Notes under the pieces: generated by a model
The model's input: the letters and a program-made list of their open reading frames with translations, nothing else
The model's database searches: none
What the model was told of the DNA's origin: nothing
Made by a program: the position numbers and the translations under genes
NCBI RefSeq assembly: GCF_002917095.1
Contig: NZ_PQGA01000003.1
Location: forward strand, 490,431-554,430
Source: Paraburkholderia eburnea
GTDB lineage: Bacteria > Pseudomonadota > Gammaproteobacteria > Burkholderiales > Burkholderiaceae
Direction: 5' to 3'
Length of the DNA stretch: 64,000 bases
In this document: in pieces, positions 48,285-58,860 of the stretch
Layout: every line of letters begins with the position of its first letter
How positions within the stretch are numbered: the first letter of the stretch is position 1

Positions 48285-50741
48285 TTATCCGCGCAACCGG
48301 GCGCCAAACACTCGAGCCAGGCGATCCACCAGGGACTTGATGGCCGCATCGACCGTTTCGTCCTGAAGGGTCCCGCCAGTATCTTGCAGGGTCACCCGGA
48401 AGGCAAGGCTTTTCTCGTCCGCGCCAAGTCCGGAAGTATTTGATTTTGCACGAAATTCATCGAACAACGCAACCCTCTGCACAATCCGCGCGGGCTCTTC
48501 CTGGATGCCCTTGTGAAGCTCGTCGAGCAGTGCCTGGACCTCGATCTTCTGATCGACGACCACTGCGATATCGCGTCGCACCGGCGGGAATTTCGACACG
48601 TCCGTCGGCGTCGGCAGTTCGCGCGCCATCAGCGCATCGGCTTCTACTTCGAAGACGATCGGCGCGTGCGGCAGGTCGTACTTCTGCATCCAGCGCGGAT
48701 GCAGCTCCCCAATCCAGCCCACGGCTCGGCCATCGACTTCCACGCGCGCGCTACGTCCCGGATGCAGCGCCGGATGCTCGGCCTTCACGAAACGCGGCGT
48801 CTTCGCCGCGCCCAGACCCGCGAACAGCGCTTCGAGATCGCCCTTCACGTCGAAGTAATCCACGCCGCGCGTTTGCGCGCCCCACTGCTCTTCGAGCGCG
48901 GGACCATACGCGAGCGCGCCGATCATCTTCGGTTGCGCAAAGCCTTCCACCGTCATCTCACCCGCCTTGATCGACGGATCGTGCAGGAAAACGCGGCCCG
49001 CTTCGAACACGCGCACGCGGTCCGCGCGGCGATTCAGGTTGTGGCGCAGCACGTTGATGAGGCTGCCGATGAGCGTGGTGCGCATCACCGAAAGCTGGCT
49101 CGCGATCGGGTTGAGCAGCTTCACCGGATTCGCGTTGCCCGCGAAATCCAGTTCCCATTCGGCATCGACGAAGCTGAAGTTGATCGTCTCGGCGTAGTCG
49201 CGCGCGGCGAGCGCATGGCGGACCGCGTGAATCGAGCGGCGCGTCTCGTTGGTCGCGCGCATTTCGCTGCGCGCCACCGGCGGCAGCGCCGGGATTTTTT
49301 CGACGCCGTAGATACGCGCGACTTCTTCGATCAGGTCTTCTTCGATCTCGATGTCGAAGCGGTACGGCGGCGGCGTGACGCTGAAGCTCTCGTCGCCCGC
49401 AGCGTCGACGCTACGCTCGAACGTGAGGCCCAGGCGCGTGAAAATCTGCGCGATCTCATCGGCGCCAATCTTCACGCCGATAATGCGGTTCGCGCGCGCA
49501 ACGCGCATCTTCACCGGCGCGCGCTGCGGCACGTTCACGGTCTGATCGTCGATCGGGCCGGCTTCGCCGCCGCAGATGTCGAGGATCAGTTGCGTGATGC
49601 GCTCGATATGCTCGACGGTCGTGGACCAGTCCACGCCGCGCTCGAAGCGATGGCCTGCATCGGTCGAGAAGTTGTAGCGGCGCGAGCGGCCGCGGATCGC
49701 GTCCGGCCACCAGAATGCGGCTTCCAGATAGATGTTTTTGGTGTCGAGCGTCACGGCCGTGCTGTCGCCGCCCATGATGCCCGCGAGGCTTTCGATCTCG
49801 CGTTCGTCGGCGATCACGCCCACGGTTTCATCGACTTCGACCGTGTTGCCGTTGAGCAGCTTGAGCTGTTCGCCCTTCTTGCCCCAGCGCACATCCATCG
49901 ACCCGTGGATCTTGTCGAGATCGAACACATGCGACGGGCGGCCCAGTTCGAGCATCACGTAGTTCGAGATATCGACCAGCGCCGAGATGCTGCGCTGGCC
50001 CGAACGCTGGAGGCGCTCGACCATCCACGCCGGGGTCTTCGCGTGTGCGTTCACGCCGCGGATCACGCGGCCCGAGAAGCGGCCGCACAGGTCCGGCGCC
50101 GAAATCTTCACGGGCAACGTTTCGTTGAGCTTGACTTCCACCTTCGGAAACACGGGCGCTTGCAGCGGCGCGCCGGTGATCGCGGCGGTTTCGCGCGCGA
50201 CGCCGTACACCGACAGACAATCGGCCTTGTTCGGCGTGAGCTTGATTTCGAAGATGGTGTCGTCGAGGTTCAGCGCTTCGCGGATGTCCTGGCCGATCGG
50301 CGTGTCTTCCGACAGGATCATCAGGCCGCTGTGGTCTTCCGAGAGCTTGAGCTCGCGCGCCGAGCACAACATGCCCTGGCTTTCCACGCCGCGCAGCTTC
50401 GAGAGCTTGATCGCGAAGGGCTTACCGCCCTCTTCCGCAGGCGGCAGTTCCGCGCCGACCAGCGCCACGGGCACCTTGATGCCGGGCGCGACGTTGGGCG
50501 CGCCGCAGACGATCTGCAGCGTCGAGCCGGTGCCGGCATCGACCTGACAGACGTTGAGCTTGTCCGCGTCCGGGTGCTTCACGACTTCGAGCACGCGGCC
50601 GACGACGATCTTCGTGGTGGGGGGCGCCGCCGGGCTCAGGCCTTCGACTTCGAGGCCGGCCATGGTGAGCGCGTGGGCCAGCTCATCGGTCGTGAGCTTC
50701 GGATCGACAAAGCTTCTCAGCCAGGATTCGGGGAATAGCAT
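48285..50741 (-). CDS. pheT: Phenylalanyl-tRNA synthetase beta subunit
   Basis: 818 aa, full length. N-terminal tRNA-binding EMAP-like domain ([20 protein letters not shown]), B3/B4 editing domain, B5 domain ([20 protein letters not shown]) and C-terminal anticodon-binding FDX-ACB domain ([20 protein letters not shown]). Lies between pheS and ihfA in the conserved order. Confidence 0.96.
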   Translation of the reverse strand: MLFPESWLRSFVDPKLTTDELAHALTMAGLEVEGLSPAAPPTTKIVVGRVLEVVKHPDADKLNVCQVDAGTGSTLQIVCGAPNVAPGIKVPVALVGAELPPAEEGGKPFAIKLSKLRGVESQGMLCSARELKLSEDHSGLMILSEDTPIGQDIREALNLDDTIFEIKLTPNKADCLSVYGVARETAAITGAPLQAPVFPKVEVKLNETLPVKISAPDLCGRFSGRVIRGVNAHAKTPAWMVERLQRSGQRSISALVDISNYVMLELGRPSHVFDLDKIHGSMDVRWGKKGEQLKLLNGNTVEVDETVGVIADEREIESLAGIMGGDSTAVTLDTKNIYLEAAFWWPDAIRGRSRRYNFSTDAGHRFERGVDWSTTVEHIERITQLILDICGGEAGPIDDQTVNVPQRAPVKMRVARANRIIGVKIGADEIAQIFTRLGLTFERSVDAAGDESFSVTPPPYRFDIEIEEDLIEEVARIYGVEKIPALPPVARSEMRATNETRRSIHAVRHALAARDYAETINFSFVDAEWELDFAGNANPVKLLNPIASQLSVMRTTLIGSLINVLRHNLNRRADRVRVFEAGRVFLHDPSIKAGEMTVEGFAQPKMIGALAYGPALEEQWGAQTRGVDYFDVKGDLEALFAGLGAAKTPRFVKAEHPALHPGRSARVEVDGRAVGWIGELHPRWMQKYDLPHAPIVFEVEADALMARELPTPTDVSKFPPVRRDIAVVVDQKIEVQALLDELHKGIQEEPARIVQRVALFDEFRAKSNTSGLGADEKSLAFRVTLQDTGGTLQDETVDAAIKSLVDRLARVFGARLRG

Positions 50742-50870
50742 TTGGTTTTACGTTCCAGACAGATTGTGACCACAGCGAAGGGTTCTCGCGCACCTTCTTC
50801 AGGTGCAGCGTCCGCCTCGCGCCCTGCAGGCGACGGTGCCGCGTCGACGTGAATTCGGCGTCGCTTCGAT

Positions 50871-51884
50871 TCAGGCGAACTGGCGCAGGAAGCGCAGATC
50901 GCCTTCGAAGAACAGACGCAAATCCTGCACGCCATAGCGCAGCATCGTCAGACGTTCGAGGCCGCTGCCGAACGCAAAGCCGATATAGCGTTCCGGGTCC
51001 AGACCCATGTTGCGGATCACGGTCGGATGCACCTGGCCCGAGCCCGAAATTTCGAGCCACTTGCCCGCGTTCTTGCCGTGCTCGAACATCATGTCGATTT
51101 CGGCCGACGGTTCCGTGAACGGGAAATACGACGGGCGGAAACGCACCTGGATGTCGTCGCGCTCGAAGAACTTCTTCAGGAAGTCGCTGTAGACGCCCTT
51201 CAGGTCCGCGAAGCTGATGTTCTCTTCGATCCACAGGCCTTCGACCTGGTTGAACATCGGCGAGTGGGTGGCGTCGCTGTCCACGCGATACGTGCGGCCC
51301 GGCACGATCACCTTGATCGGCGGCGTGTGCGTGCGCGCGTAGCGCACCTGCATCGGGCTCGTGTGCGTGCGCAGCAGCAACTGACGGCCATCGGCGTCCT
51401 TGCCGTCCACGTAGAACGTGTCCTGCATCGAGCGCGCCGGATGGTTTTCCGGGCTGTTCAGCGAGGTGAAGTTGAACCAGTCGGTCTCGATCTCGGGACC
51501 GTCGGCCACGTCGAAGCCGATCGAGCCGAAGATCTGCTCGACGCGTTCCCACGTCTGCATCACCGGATGCAGGCTGCCCGTGCCCGTGCCGCGGCCCGGC
51601 AGCGTGACGTCGATCGCCTCGGCGGCGAGACGCTGGTTCAGGAGCGCGTCGGCAAGCGCCTGGCGGCGCGCATTGAGCGCGGCTTCCACCTGCTGCTTGA
51701 CGGCGTTGATGCGCGCACCTTCGGTTTTGCGCGTTTCCGGGTCGAGCTTGCCAAGACCCTTGAGCAGTTCGGTCAGCGCGCCCGACTTGCCGAGAAAACG
51801 AGCTTTTTCGTTTTCAAGCGTGTTGACGTCGGGTGCGGAAGCGAAGGCGGTTTGCGCGTCGGCGACAATCTGGTCCAGATCCAT
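50871..51884 (-). CDS. pheS: Phenylalanyl-tRNA synthetase alpha subunit
   Basis: 337 aa from the ATG at 51884, which begins the conserved MDLDQIV terminus (51893 and 51935 are alternatives). Coiled-coil N-terminal domain, then class II catalytic motifs ([20 protein letters not shown], motif 2 [17 protein letters not shown] and motif 3 [16 protein letters not shown]). Preceded by a strong hairpin that may regulate pheST. Confidence 0.96.
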   Translation of the reverse strand: MDLDQIVADAQTAFASAPDVNTLENEKARFLGKSGALTELLKGLGKLDPETRKTEGARINAVKQQVEAALNARRQALADALLNQRLAAEAIDVTLPGRGTGTGSLHPVMQTWERVEQIFGSIGFDVADGPEIETDWFNFTSLNSPENHPARSMQDTFYVDGKDADGRQLLLRTHTSPMQVRYARTHTPPIKVIVPGRTYRVDSDATHSPMFNQVEGLWIEENISFADLKGVYSDFLKKFFERDDIQVRFRPSYFPFTEPSAEIDMMFEHGKNAGKWLEISGSGQVHPTVIRNMGLDPERYIGFAFGSGLERLTMLRYGVQDLRLFFEGDLRFLRQFA

Positions 51885-52064
51885 TGATCCCATCTTTTCA
51901 GCGTCAGTGTTTGAGACTTGAGCGGTGCATTGCACGCCGCCGTGTGCAGGTGTGGCTCACTATCGTGACGCACAATCGCGACGGCATGGTGGCACTGCAT
52001 GAAACGGCGCAATGGGCCGCATCAGGCGGCGCATAAAACAAGAAGCGCGCAGGAAGCGCTTCAC

Positions 52065-52104
52065 CAACAAAAACGGGGCTCGGTGAGGAGCCCCGTTTTT
52101 GTTG
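52065..52104. terminator. 17-bp perfect hairpin between rplT and pheS
   Basis: caacaaaaacggggctc (52065-52081) and its exact complement (52088-52104) around a 6-nt loop, with T-rich flanks in both directions. It lies in the pheS leader, where E. coli has a Phe-controlled attenuator. No Phe-rich leader peptide could be identified, so it may be a plain terminator with partial read-through. Confidence 0.8.
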
Positions 52105-52173
52105 CAGCATCACCGAAACAACCGGAATGTCTGCTGCAACGAACCTGCGCAATACCTGATCTAGTTACCCGGA

Positions 52174-52533
52174 TCAGGCAGCGACGGCGGCTTTCACTTG
52201 CTTGACGATCGCAGCAAATGCAGCCTTGTCGAACACAGCCATGTCAGCCAGAACCTTACGGTCGAGTTCGATCGAAGCCTTCTTCAGGCCGTTGATGAAC
52301 ACGCTGTAGGTCATGTCGTGCTGACGCACCGCTGCATTGATACGCGTGATCCACAGTGCGCGGAACACACGCTTCTTGTTGCGGCGATCGCGATAGGCGT
52401 ACTGGCCTGCGCGCATGACCGCCTGCTTGGCGATGCGATAGACGTTATTGCGACGGCCGCGGTAACCCTTGGCCAGGTTGATGATCTTCTTGTGGCGGGC
52501 CCGTGCGGTAACCCCACGTTTGACTCGAGGCAT
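52174..52533 (-). CDS. rplT: 50S ribosomal protein L20
   Basis: 119 aa: [20 protein letters not shown] through VKAAVAA, standard size. Binds 23S rRNA early in assembly; in E. coli it represses its own operon translation. 30 nt after rpmI. Confidence 0.97.
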
Positions 52534-52563
52534 GTGTAGCTCCTATGAGTTGTCGGTTGAGGA

Positions 52564-52761
52564 TTACGCGAACGGCAGCATTGCGCGAACGGACTTCAGA
52601 TCGGAATCATGAACGGCCGTTGCACCACGCAGGTGACGCTTATTCTTGGTGGTCTTCTTGGTCAGAATGTGACGCTTGAAGGCTTGACCGCGCTTGACGG
52701 TACCACCCGGACGAACCACGAAGCGCTTTGCGGCGCTCTTCTTGGTCTTCATCTTGGGCAT
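52564..52761 (-). CDS. rpmI: 50S ribosomal protein L35
   Basis: 65 aa: [20 protein letters not shown]... [10 protein letters not shown]. Start at 52761 is the family start; the ATG at 52773 would add MEFF. Confidence 0.96.
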   Translation of the reverse strand: MPKMKTKKSAAKRFVVRPGGTVKRGQAFKRHILTKKTTKNKRHLRGATAVHDSDLKSVRAMLPFA

Positions 52762-53069
52762 GAAAAACTCCATTTATTTGATGGACATGGGTGTGCAGCT
52801 GGCTCCCACGCGCGGCTTCGACACCTTGCGCTTTTGCCCTCATACCGCCCTTCGAAACCCACTCCACTTGTTTTGCAGCCAGCCAGATCAAAAAACGAAC
52901 TGGCCGCCGCTTTCAGGAAAAACGTCCACCTGCCGCACTTGCGTGCAGCGCGCGGGCGCCATTTCCGGAACCTGCTGCATGTCTGCATGCTCCGTGAAGC
53001 GCACGAGACATCGAGAACTGCTTGAAACGTCGCGCAGTGCAGTGAAAAAACACTACGCCGCGCGCCGCA
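52762..53069. other. infC-rpmI intergenic region
   Basis: 308 nt without a supported gene. In the homologous place E. coli has the L20-binding leader that controls rpmI-rplT; no equivalent pseudoknot was delineated by eye here. Confidence 0.35.
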
Positions 53070-53591
53070 TCACTTCTTCTTCTTCGGCGAGAGCACCATG
53101 ATCATCTGGCGCCCTTCCATCTTCGGCATCTGCTCAACCTGACCGACTTCTTCGAGGTCGGTGCGCAGGCGCTCGAGCATGCGCATGCCGATTTCCTGGT
53201 GGGCCATTTCGCGGCCGCGGAAACGCAACGTGATCTTCGTCTTGTCGCCTTCATCGAGGAATCGGATGAGGTTGCGCAGCTTGACGTTGTAATCGCCGTC
53301 GTCGGTACCCGGGCGGAATTTGACTTCCTTGACCTGGATGACCTTTTGCTTGAGCTTGGCCTCGTGCTGCTTCTTCGATTCCTGGTACTTGAACTTGCCG
53401 TAGTCCATCAGGCGGCACACGGGCGGCACAGCCTGCGGGGCAATTTCAACCAGATCGACGTCTTGCTGTTCCGACATGCGGAACGCATCAGCCAGCTTTA
53501 CGATACCGAGCGGCTCGTTCTCGATTCCGACGAGACGCACCTCGGGTGCAGTGATTTCACCGTTGATGCGATGCGACTTATCCGTAGCGAT
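53070..53591 (-). CDS. infC: Translation initiation factor IF-3 (AUC start)
   Basis: 173 aa when started at the ATC at 53591, which follows AGAGGA by 8 nt and gives [20 protein letters not shown], the conserved IF3 N terminus. No ATG or GTG fits at that place. IF3 genes use rare non-AUG starts (AUU in E. coli) as part of self-control, since IF3 rejects such starts. Two domains follow with ...[18 protein letters not shown] and ...[17 protein letters not shown] at the end. Confidence 0.95.
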   Translation of the reverse strand: MATDKSHRINGEITAPEVRLVGIENEPLGIVKLADAFRMSEQQDVDLVEIAPQAVPPVCRLMDYGKFKYQESKKQHEAKLKQKVIQVKEVKFRPGTDDGDYNVKLRNLIRFLDEGDKTKITLRFRGREMAHQEIGMRMLERLRTDLEEVGQVEQMPKMEGRQMIMVLSPKKKK

Positions 53592-53640
53592 GTTACGTTT
53601 CCTCTAAAAATTAAAAAAACGAGCCGCGCTGCCAGGTGGC

Positions 53641-55548
53641 TTACCTGAACGAACTGACGTCCTGCGCCAGACGCTCAGCAAAGGTATCGACAGGCATCAC
53701 GCCCAGATCGACACCGCCACGGGCACGCACGGCTACCGTTTGTGCTTCACGCTCTTTGTCGCCGACAACCAGCAGGTACGGGACCTTCTCAAGCGTGTGC
53801 TCGCGTATTTTATAGCTAATTTTCTCGTTGCGCAAATCGGCCTGCACTCTAACCCCTTGTTTTTGCAACGATTGGGTCAGATTAGCGGCATATTCGGCCT
53901 GACTCTCCGCAATATTCATCACAACGACCTGCACCGGAGCCAGCCAGGACGGCATTGCACCAGCATGGTGCTCGATCAGAATACCGAGAAAACGCTCCAT
54001 CGAACCGAGGATCGCGCGGTGCAGCATGATCGGGCGACGGCGGCTGTTGTCCTCCGCCACGTACTCGGCGCCCAGACGCTCCGGCAGCACCATGTCGAGC
54101 TGCAACGTGCCGCACTGCCACGAGCGGCCGAGCGCATCCTTGATGTGGTACTCGACCTTCGGACCGTAGAACGCACCCTCGCCCGGCAGCTCTTCCCACT
54201 CCAGACCGCAGGCCGTCAGCGCGTCACGCAGACCCTGTTCGGCGCGATCCCACGTTTCATCCGTGCCGGCGCGCGAATCGGGGCGCAGCGACAGCTTGAT
54301 GTCGATGTGCTCGAAGCCGAAGTCCTTGTAGACGCTCATCGCCAGCGTATTGAAGGCGATCGATTCGGCGATGATCTGGTCTTCCGTACAGAAAATATGC
54401 GCGTCGTCCTGGACGAAGCCGCGCACGCGCATCAGGCCGTGCAGCGCGCCCGATGCCTCGTTGCGGTGGCACGAACCGAATTCCGCGTAACGCAGCGGCA
54501 GATCGCGGTACGAACGCAGGCCGTGATTGAACACCTGGACGTGACCCGGGCAGTTCATCGGCTTGACGGCGTAGTCGCGCTTTTCCGACTCCGTCGTGAA
54601 CATATTTTCACGGTAGTTCTGCCAGTGACCCGACGCTTCCCACAGCGAGCGGTCCATGATCATCGGCGTCTTGATTTCGTCGTAGCCGGCGATGCGCAGG
54701 CGCGCGCGCATATATTGCTCGACCTGCTGCCAGAGCGTCCAGCCCTTCGGGTGCCAGAACACCATGCCCGGCGATTCGTCCTGCATGTGGAACAGGTCGA
54801 GTTGCTTGCCGAGCTTGCGGTGATCGCGCTTTTCCGCCTCTTCGAGGTTGTGAAGATACAGTTCCTGATCTTCCTTCTTCGTCCAGGCCGTGCCGTAGAT
54901 GCGCTGCAGTTGCTCGTTCTTCGCGTCGCCGCGCCAGTAGGCGCCCGCAACCTTCATCAGCTTGAAGACCTTGAGCTTGCCCGTCGACGGCACGTGCGGG
55001 CCACGGCACAGATCCGTGAAGCCGCCATGCGAGTACAGCTTGATGTCCTGATCGCCGGGAATCGATTCGATGATCTCGGCCTTGTACTTCTCGCCGATGC
55101 TCTTGAAGTAATCGACCGCCTCGCCGCGCGTGACGACACGGCGCGAAACCGGCTCGTCCTTCTTCGCGAGTTCCTGCATGCGCTTTTCGATCTTTTCGAG
55201 ATCTTCGGGCGTGAAGGGACGGCTGTAGGCGAAGTCGTAGTAAAAACCGTTGTCGATGACCGGGCCGATCGTGACCTGCGCTTCCGGATACAGTTCCTTG
55301 ACCGCGTACGCCAGCAAGTGCGCCGTGGAGTGACGGATGATGTCGAGGCCGTCGGCGTCCTTTTCCGTGACGATGGCAAGCGTTGCGTCGCGATCGATCA
55401 GCGCCGACGTGTCGACCAGCTCGCCGTCGAGCTTGCCGCCGAGCGCCGCCTTGGCGAGACCGGGGCCAATCGAAGCCGCCACTTCGGCGACCGTGACGGG
55501 ATGATCGTACTGTCGAACCGAACCGTCAGGCAGACGTATCGCAACCAT
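53641..55548 (-). CDS. thrS: Threonyl-tRNA synthetase
   Basis: 635 aa. TGS domain ([20 protein letters not shown]), editing domain with [20 protein letters not shown] and the zinc-binding catalytic core ([20 protein letters not shown], motif 2 [14 protein letters not shown], and [11 protein letters not shown] near motif 3), then the anticodon-binding domain. GGAG precedes the ATG at 55548. First gene of the translation operon; upstream is a terminator for tRNA-Val. Confidence 0.97.
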   Translation of the reverse strand: MVAIRLPDGSVRQYDHPVTVAEVAASIGPGLAKAALGGKLDGELVDTSALIDRDATLAIVTEKDADGLDIIRHSTAHLLAYAVKELYPEAQVTIGPVIDNGFYYDFAYSRPFTPEDLEKIEKRMQELAKKDEPVSRRVVTRGEAVDYFKSIGEKYKAEIIESIPGDQDIKLYSHGGFTDLCRGPHVPSTGKLKVFKLMKVAGAYWRGDAKNEQLQRIYGTAWTKKEDQELYLHNLEEAEKRDHRKLGKQLDLFHMQDESPGMVFWHPKGWTLWQQVEQYMRARLRIAGYDEIKTPMIMDRSLWEASGHWQNYRENMFTTESEKRDYAVKPMNCPGHVQVFNHGLRSYRDLPLRYAEFGSCHRNEASGALHGLMRVRGFVQDDAHIFCTEDQIIAESIAFNTLAMSVYKDFGFEHIDIKLSLRPDSRAGTDETWDRAEQGLRDALTACGLEWEELPGEGAFYGPKVEYHIKDALGRSWQCGTLQLDMVLPERLGAEYVAEDNSRRRPIMLHRAILGSMERFLGILIEHHAGAMPSWLAPVQVVVMNIAESQAEYAANLTQSLQKQGVRVQADLRNEKISYKIREHTLEKVPYLLVVGDKEREAQTVAVRARGGVDLGVMPVDTFAERLAQDVSSFR

Positions 55549-55657
55549 GTTTTTCTCCAGAAGCGCCGCGCACGGCACATCGTATTGTGTTCGGGGGAGA
55601 TCGCCGCTTACGGCCAACTGCCAGCCACCCGCGGCGACCCGCGAAAATTTCGCGGCG

Positions 55658-55693
55658 AAAAAAAATGCGGCCCCGCTTTCGAGGGGCCGCATT
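55658..55693 (-). terminator. Terminator of tRNA-Val
   Basis: 11-bp perfect stem aatgcggcccc (55664-55674) with its complement (55683-55693) followed by eight T on the minus strand (55665-55658). About 170 nt downstream of the tRNA and upstream of thrS. The rest of the thrS leader (55549-55657) includes a small palindrome ccgcgaaaatttcgcgg and must also hold the thrS promoter. Confidence 0.85.
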
Positions 55694-55861
55694 CACTTTT
55701 CAAACCAGATTGCAGGGCGAAAGAGGTCCTCGACTAGCGTCGTTCCGAAGTAGTTTCGGTCAACGTTCGCGGTGTCATAACCGTATTCGCCTTGAGCGCA
55801 GAGCGCTTTTGCTGCACATGAAGCCCCGATGCTAACACACGCATCGCAACTTCGATTTCGT

Positions 55862-55938
55862 TGGTAGGCTCGATTGGACTCGAACCAACGACCCCCACCA
55901 TGTCAAGGTGGTGCTCTAACCAGCTGAGCTACGAGCCT
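55862..55938 (-). tRNA. tRNA-Val(GAC)
   Basis: 77 nt with encoded CCA. Acceptor AGGCTCG/CGAGCCT, anticodon stem CCACC/GGTGG with loop TTGACAT (anticodon GAC), T arm TTGGTTCGAGTCCAA. Monocistronic. Confidence 0.95.
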
Positions 55939-55975
55939 GAAGAAGCAAGACTATATGACACTTTCGTGGACTTGG

Positions 55976-56009
55976 CAAGTGCTTTTTTGCGCTGCGGCAA
56001 AAGCACTTG
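55976..56009. terminator. Hairpin after relA
   Basis: 11-bp inverted repeat caagtgctttt/aaaagcacttg (55976-55986 and 55999-56009), 19 nt beyond the relA stop. No clear T tract, though internal T runs are present. Confidence 0.5.
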
Positions 56010-56027
56010 TCCTCGGCTAACCCTCGG

Positions 56028-58280
56028 CTACCCTTTACGCGATGCGCGCAGGACGCCGCCGACCTCGCCCAGCAGCACGCAGGCGCGCTGGATCTGCGCC
56101 GAACTCGACACCTCGACCGTGAACAACATATAGGCCGCGTTGCGGCGCGTCTGCGTCTTCACGCCGATCACGTTCATCTTCTCGCGTGCGAACACTTCGG
56201 AGATATCGCGCAGCAGGCCTTGGCGGTCGGTGGCCTCGATCGAGATATCGACCGGATAGACCGACTGCCCACGACCGCCCATCACGTCGGCGGACCACGT
56301 GGTCTGGAGCACGCGTTCGGGCGAGCGGCGCGCCATGCGCTGGAAAGTCGCGCAATCGCTGCGGTGAATCGACATGCCCTTGCCGCGCGTGACGAAACCG
56401 CAGATGCCATCGGGCGGCGCCGGGCGGCAGCAGCGCGCAAGCTGCGTCAGAAGCGCATCGACCCCCACCACCAGCACGCCCGACGAGCCGCCATGCGTGA
56501 CGTTCGAACCGCTCGCACGCTTGGTGAGTTGCTCGGGCGTTTCTTCTTCGGGTTCGGGCGCGGGCGCGTCGCTTAACGCCTGCTCGACATAGCGCAGACT
56601 GAACTCTTCCTTGCCGACCACGCTGAAGAACTCGTCGGTCGACTTGAAGCCGAGCTTGGCCGCGAGCTGGTCGAGATTGACCGAGGTGCGCCCCTCGCGC
56701 TGCAAGGTCTTTTCGACCATCGCACGGCCGTTCGCGATATTTTCCTGCGCCTCGATGGCGTTGAACCAGACGCGTACTTTCTGCCGCGCGCGATGGCTCT
56801 GCAGATAGCCGAGCTGCGGGTTGAGCCAGTCGCGTGACGGCCCGCCCTCTTTCACCGAAATGATCTCGACGGTCTGACCGTTGTGCAGATGCGTGTTGAG
56901 CGGCACCATCGCGCCGTCCACGCGTGCGCCACGGCAGCGGTGGCCCAGCTCGCTATGCAGGTGATACGCGAAATCGAGCGGCGTCGCGCCCTGCGGCAGC
57001 GCGATCACGCGCGCCTGGGGCGTGAGCACGTAAATATGGTCGTCGTCGAGCGTTGCCTGGCGCAGTTGCTCCCACGGCTGACGGCCATCGGCCACGTCGT
57101 CCTTCCACGCGAGCAACTGGCGCAGCCAGGCGATTTTCTCGTCGTAACTGCTGTTCGCGCTGACCTGACCGCCGTAGCCCTTCGCACCCGCTTCCTTGTA
57201 GCGCCAGTGCGCGGCCACGCCGTATTCCGCGAACTGATGCATCTCCTGCGTGCGGATCTGCACTTCGAACGCGCGCCCGTCGTCGCCCACCACGACCGTA
57301 TGCAGCGAGCGATAGCCATTGGGCTTGGGCCGCGAAATATAGTCGTCGAATTCGCGCGGCACCGGCTGCCACAGGTTGTGCACGATGCCCAGCACCGTAT
57401 AGCAATCCTTGATGTCGCGCACGATCACGCGAAACGCGCGCACGTCATACAGCTCGGCGAAGTCGATGTCCTTGCCGCGCATCTTCTTCCAGATGCTGTA
57501 GATGTGCTTGGGCCGCCCGCTGACCTCGGCGTCGATGTGCGCGGCCGCGAGTTCGTGCTGAAGCCGAGCGATGGCTTCGGTCACATAGCTCTCGCGCTCG
57601 ACGCGCTTTTCGTCGAGCAGCTTCGCGATGCGCTTATAGGTAACCGGCTCCTCGAAGCGAAACGCGAGATCTTCGAGTTCCCACTTCAGTTGCCAGATGC
57701 CCAGGCGGTTCGCAAGCGGCGCATAGATGTCCAGCGTCTCGCGCGCAATCTCCGGTGCGGGCGTGACCTTGGCCGCCGCGTAGTAGCGCAGCGACTGCAG
57801 GCGCGACGCGAGCCGGATCAGCACCACCCGGATGTCCTGCGCGAACGCGAGCAGCATCTTGCGCAACGATTCGACCTGAGCGCGGCGCGCGGCCTGCGCA
57901 TCGCGGCTTTCGCGCCCGCTTTCAGGCGCCGCGTTCTGCGCGGCCGCCCGCAGGCTCACCGTGCCCAGACGCAGCAGCTTGCGCACGTCGAACACGAGCT
58001 TCGTGACCTCGGCGCCGAATCGCGCCTCGAGCGTCGCTTCCGGATCGTCGAGATGCTGGGCGATGTTGAAGAGCGCCGCCGCCAGCACCGCAGGCGGATC
58101 GACGTTCAGGCGGCTCATGATCGACGCGGTGCCCAGCGCGTGTTCGACGAGCGGCTCGCCCGTCGACAGACGCGCGTCGCCGGCATGCTCGCGCACGAAC
58201 GCGAGCGTATCGTCGAGCGACGGCAGCGCGGCGGACGTGGAAACTTCGGCGGGAACGGGAGGTAAGGTGTCGCTGCTCAT
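56028..58280 (-). CDS. relA: GTP pyrophosphokinase RelA
   Basis: 750 aa. Pseudo-HD region (AALFNIAQHLDDPEATLEAR near 70) lacks the His-Asp pair, so no ppGpp hydrolysis is expected. Synthetase domain with YHIYSIWKKM-like and EFDDYISRPKPNGYRSLHTV blocks, then TGS domain (ARVIALPQGATPLDFAYHLH), a Cys-containing zinc-finger-like segment (ARCCRPAPPDGICGF) and C-terminal ACT domain. Makes ppGpp on stalled ribosomes. Confidence 0.94.
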   Translation of the reverse strand: MSSDTLPPVPAEVSTSAALPSLDDTLAFVREHAGDARLSTGEPLVEHALGTASIMSRLNVDPPAVLAAALFNIAQHLDDPEATLEARFGAEVTKLVFDVRKLLRLGTVSLRAAAQNAAPESGRESRDAQAARRAQVESLRKMLLAFAQDIRVVLIRLASRLQSLRYYAAAKVTPAPEIARETLDIYAPLANRLGIWQLKWELEDLAFRFEEPVTYKRIAKLLDEKRVERESYVTEAIARLQHELAAAHIDAEVSGRPKHIYSIWKKMRGKDIDFAELYDVRAFRVIVRDIKDCYTVLGIVHNLWQPVPREFDDYISRPKPNGYRSLHTVVVGDDGRAFEVQIRTQEMHQFAEYGVAAHWRYKEAGAKGYGGQVSANSSYDEKIAWLRQLLAWKDDVADGRQPWEQLRQATLDDDHIYVLTPQARVIALPQGATPLDFAYHLHSELGHRCRGARVDGAMVPLNTHLHNGQTVEIISVKEGGPSRDWLNPQLGYLQSHRARQKVRVWFNAIEAQENIANGRAMVEKTLQREGRTSVNLDQLAAKLGFKSTDEFFSVVGKEEFSLRYVEQALSDAPAPEPEEETPEQLTKRASGSNVTHGGSSGVLVVGVDALLTQLARCCRPAPPDGICGFVTRGKGMSIHRSDCATFQRMARRSPERVLQTTWSADVMGGRGQSVYPVDISIEATDRQGLLRDISEVFAREKMNVIGVKTQTRRNAAYMLFTVEVSSSAQIQRACVLLGEVGGVLRASRKG

Positions 58281-58398
58281 GAGACATCGCCCGCCGGCTT
58301 GCCGGACGGGCTGCTAACTACGGTAAAACAGTCCAACCATGGTCTGAAGTGCAGCGCGGCCGCGCTTCTTCACGCGGCCGTTCAGGCTTGTTTCAAGC

Positions 58399-58752
58399 TC
58401 AATCGCGCTGCGCGGCCACCACGACGATTTCGACGAGGCACTCCGGATTCGCGAGCTTCGCTTCGACGGTCGCGCGCGGCGGCGTGGCGCCCTGCGCCAC
58501 CCACTTGTCCCATTCGGCGTTCATGCCCGGGAAATCCTTCATGTCGGCGATATAGATCTGCACGGACAGCAGCAGCGACTTGTCGCTATTTGCCTCGCCC
58601 AGCAGACGATCGATATGGCCCAGCACTTCACGCGTCTGGCCAGCGATGTCCTGCTTCGTGTCTTCGGCGATCTGACCGGCCAGATACACCGTGCCATTAT
58701 GGATGGCGGTTTCCGAAAGACGCGGGCCGACGTGGTGACGAATGACTGCCAT
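58399..58752 (-). CDS. RidA/YjgF-family protein
   Basis: 117 aa. Conserved blocks NGTVYLAGQIAEDTKQDIAG, SLLLSVQIYIADMKDFPGMN and PPRATVEAKLANPECLVEI, the last holding the Arg that binds imine substrates in RidA. Likely deaminates enamine/imine intermediates in the cytoplasm. Resembles the YoaB-type subgroup rather than RidA itself. Upstream of relA in the same direction. Confidence 0.88.
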   Translation of the reverse strand: MAVIRHHVGPRLSETAIHNGTVYLAGQIAEDTKQDIAGQTREVLGHIDRLLGEANSDKSLLLSVQIYIADMKDFPGMNAEWDKWVAQGATPPRATVEAKLANPECLVEIVVVAAQRD

Positions 58753-58860
58753 GAATTTTCCTGTTGAAGTTGAGTGCCTGGAGGCGTCTGGCGCGCCCCG
58801 GGGCGTCCTTTCCAGGGCGCCGAGGCGCCGGACAATCCAATATTATGACGCGCCGACGGG

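Noticed and set aside
51904..52152. Leader peptide for pheST attenuation
   Set aside because: The reading frame runs through the terminator hairpin and past it into the pheS leader, has no Phe cluster before the hairpin, and no convincing ribosome site.
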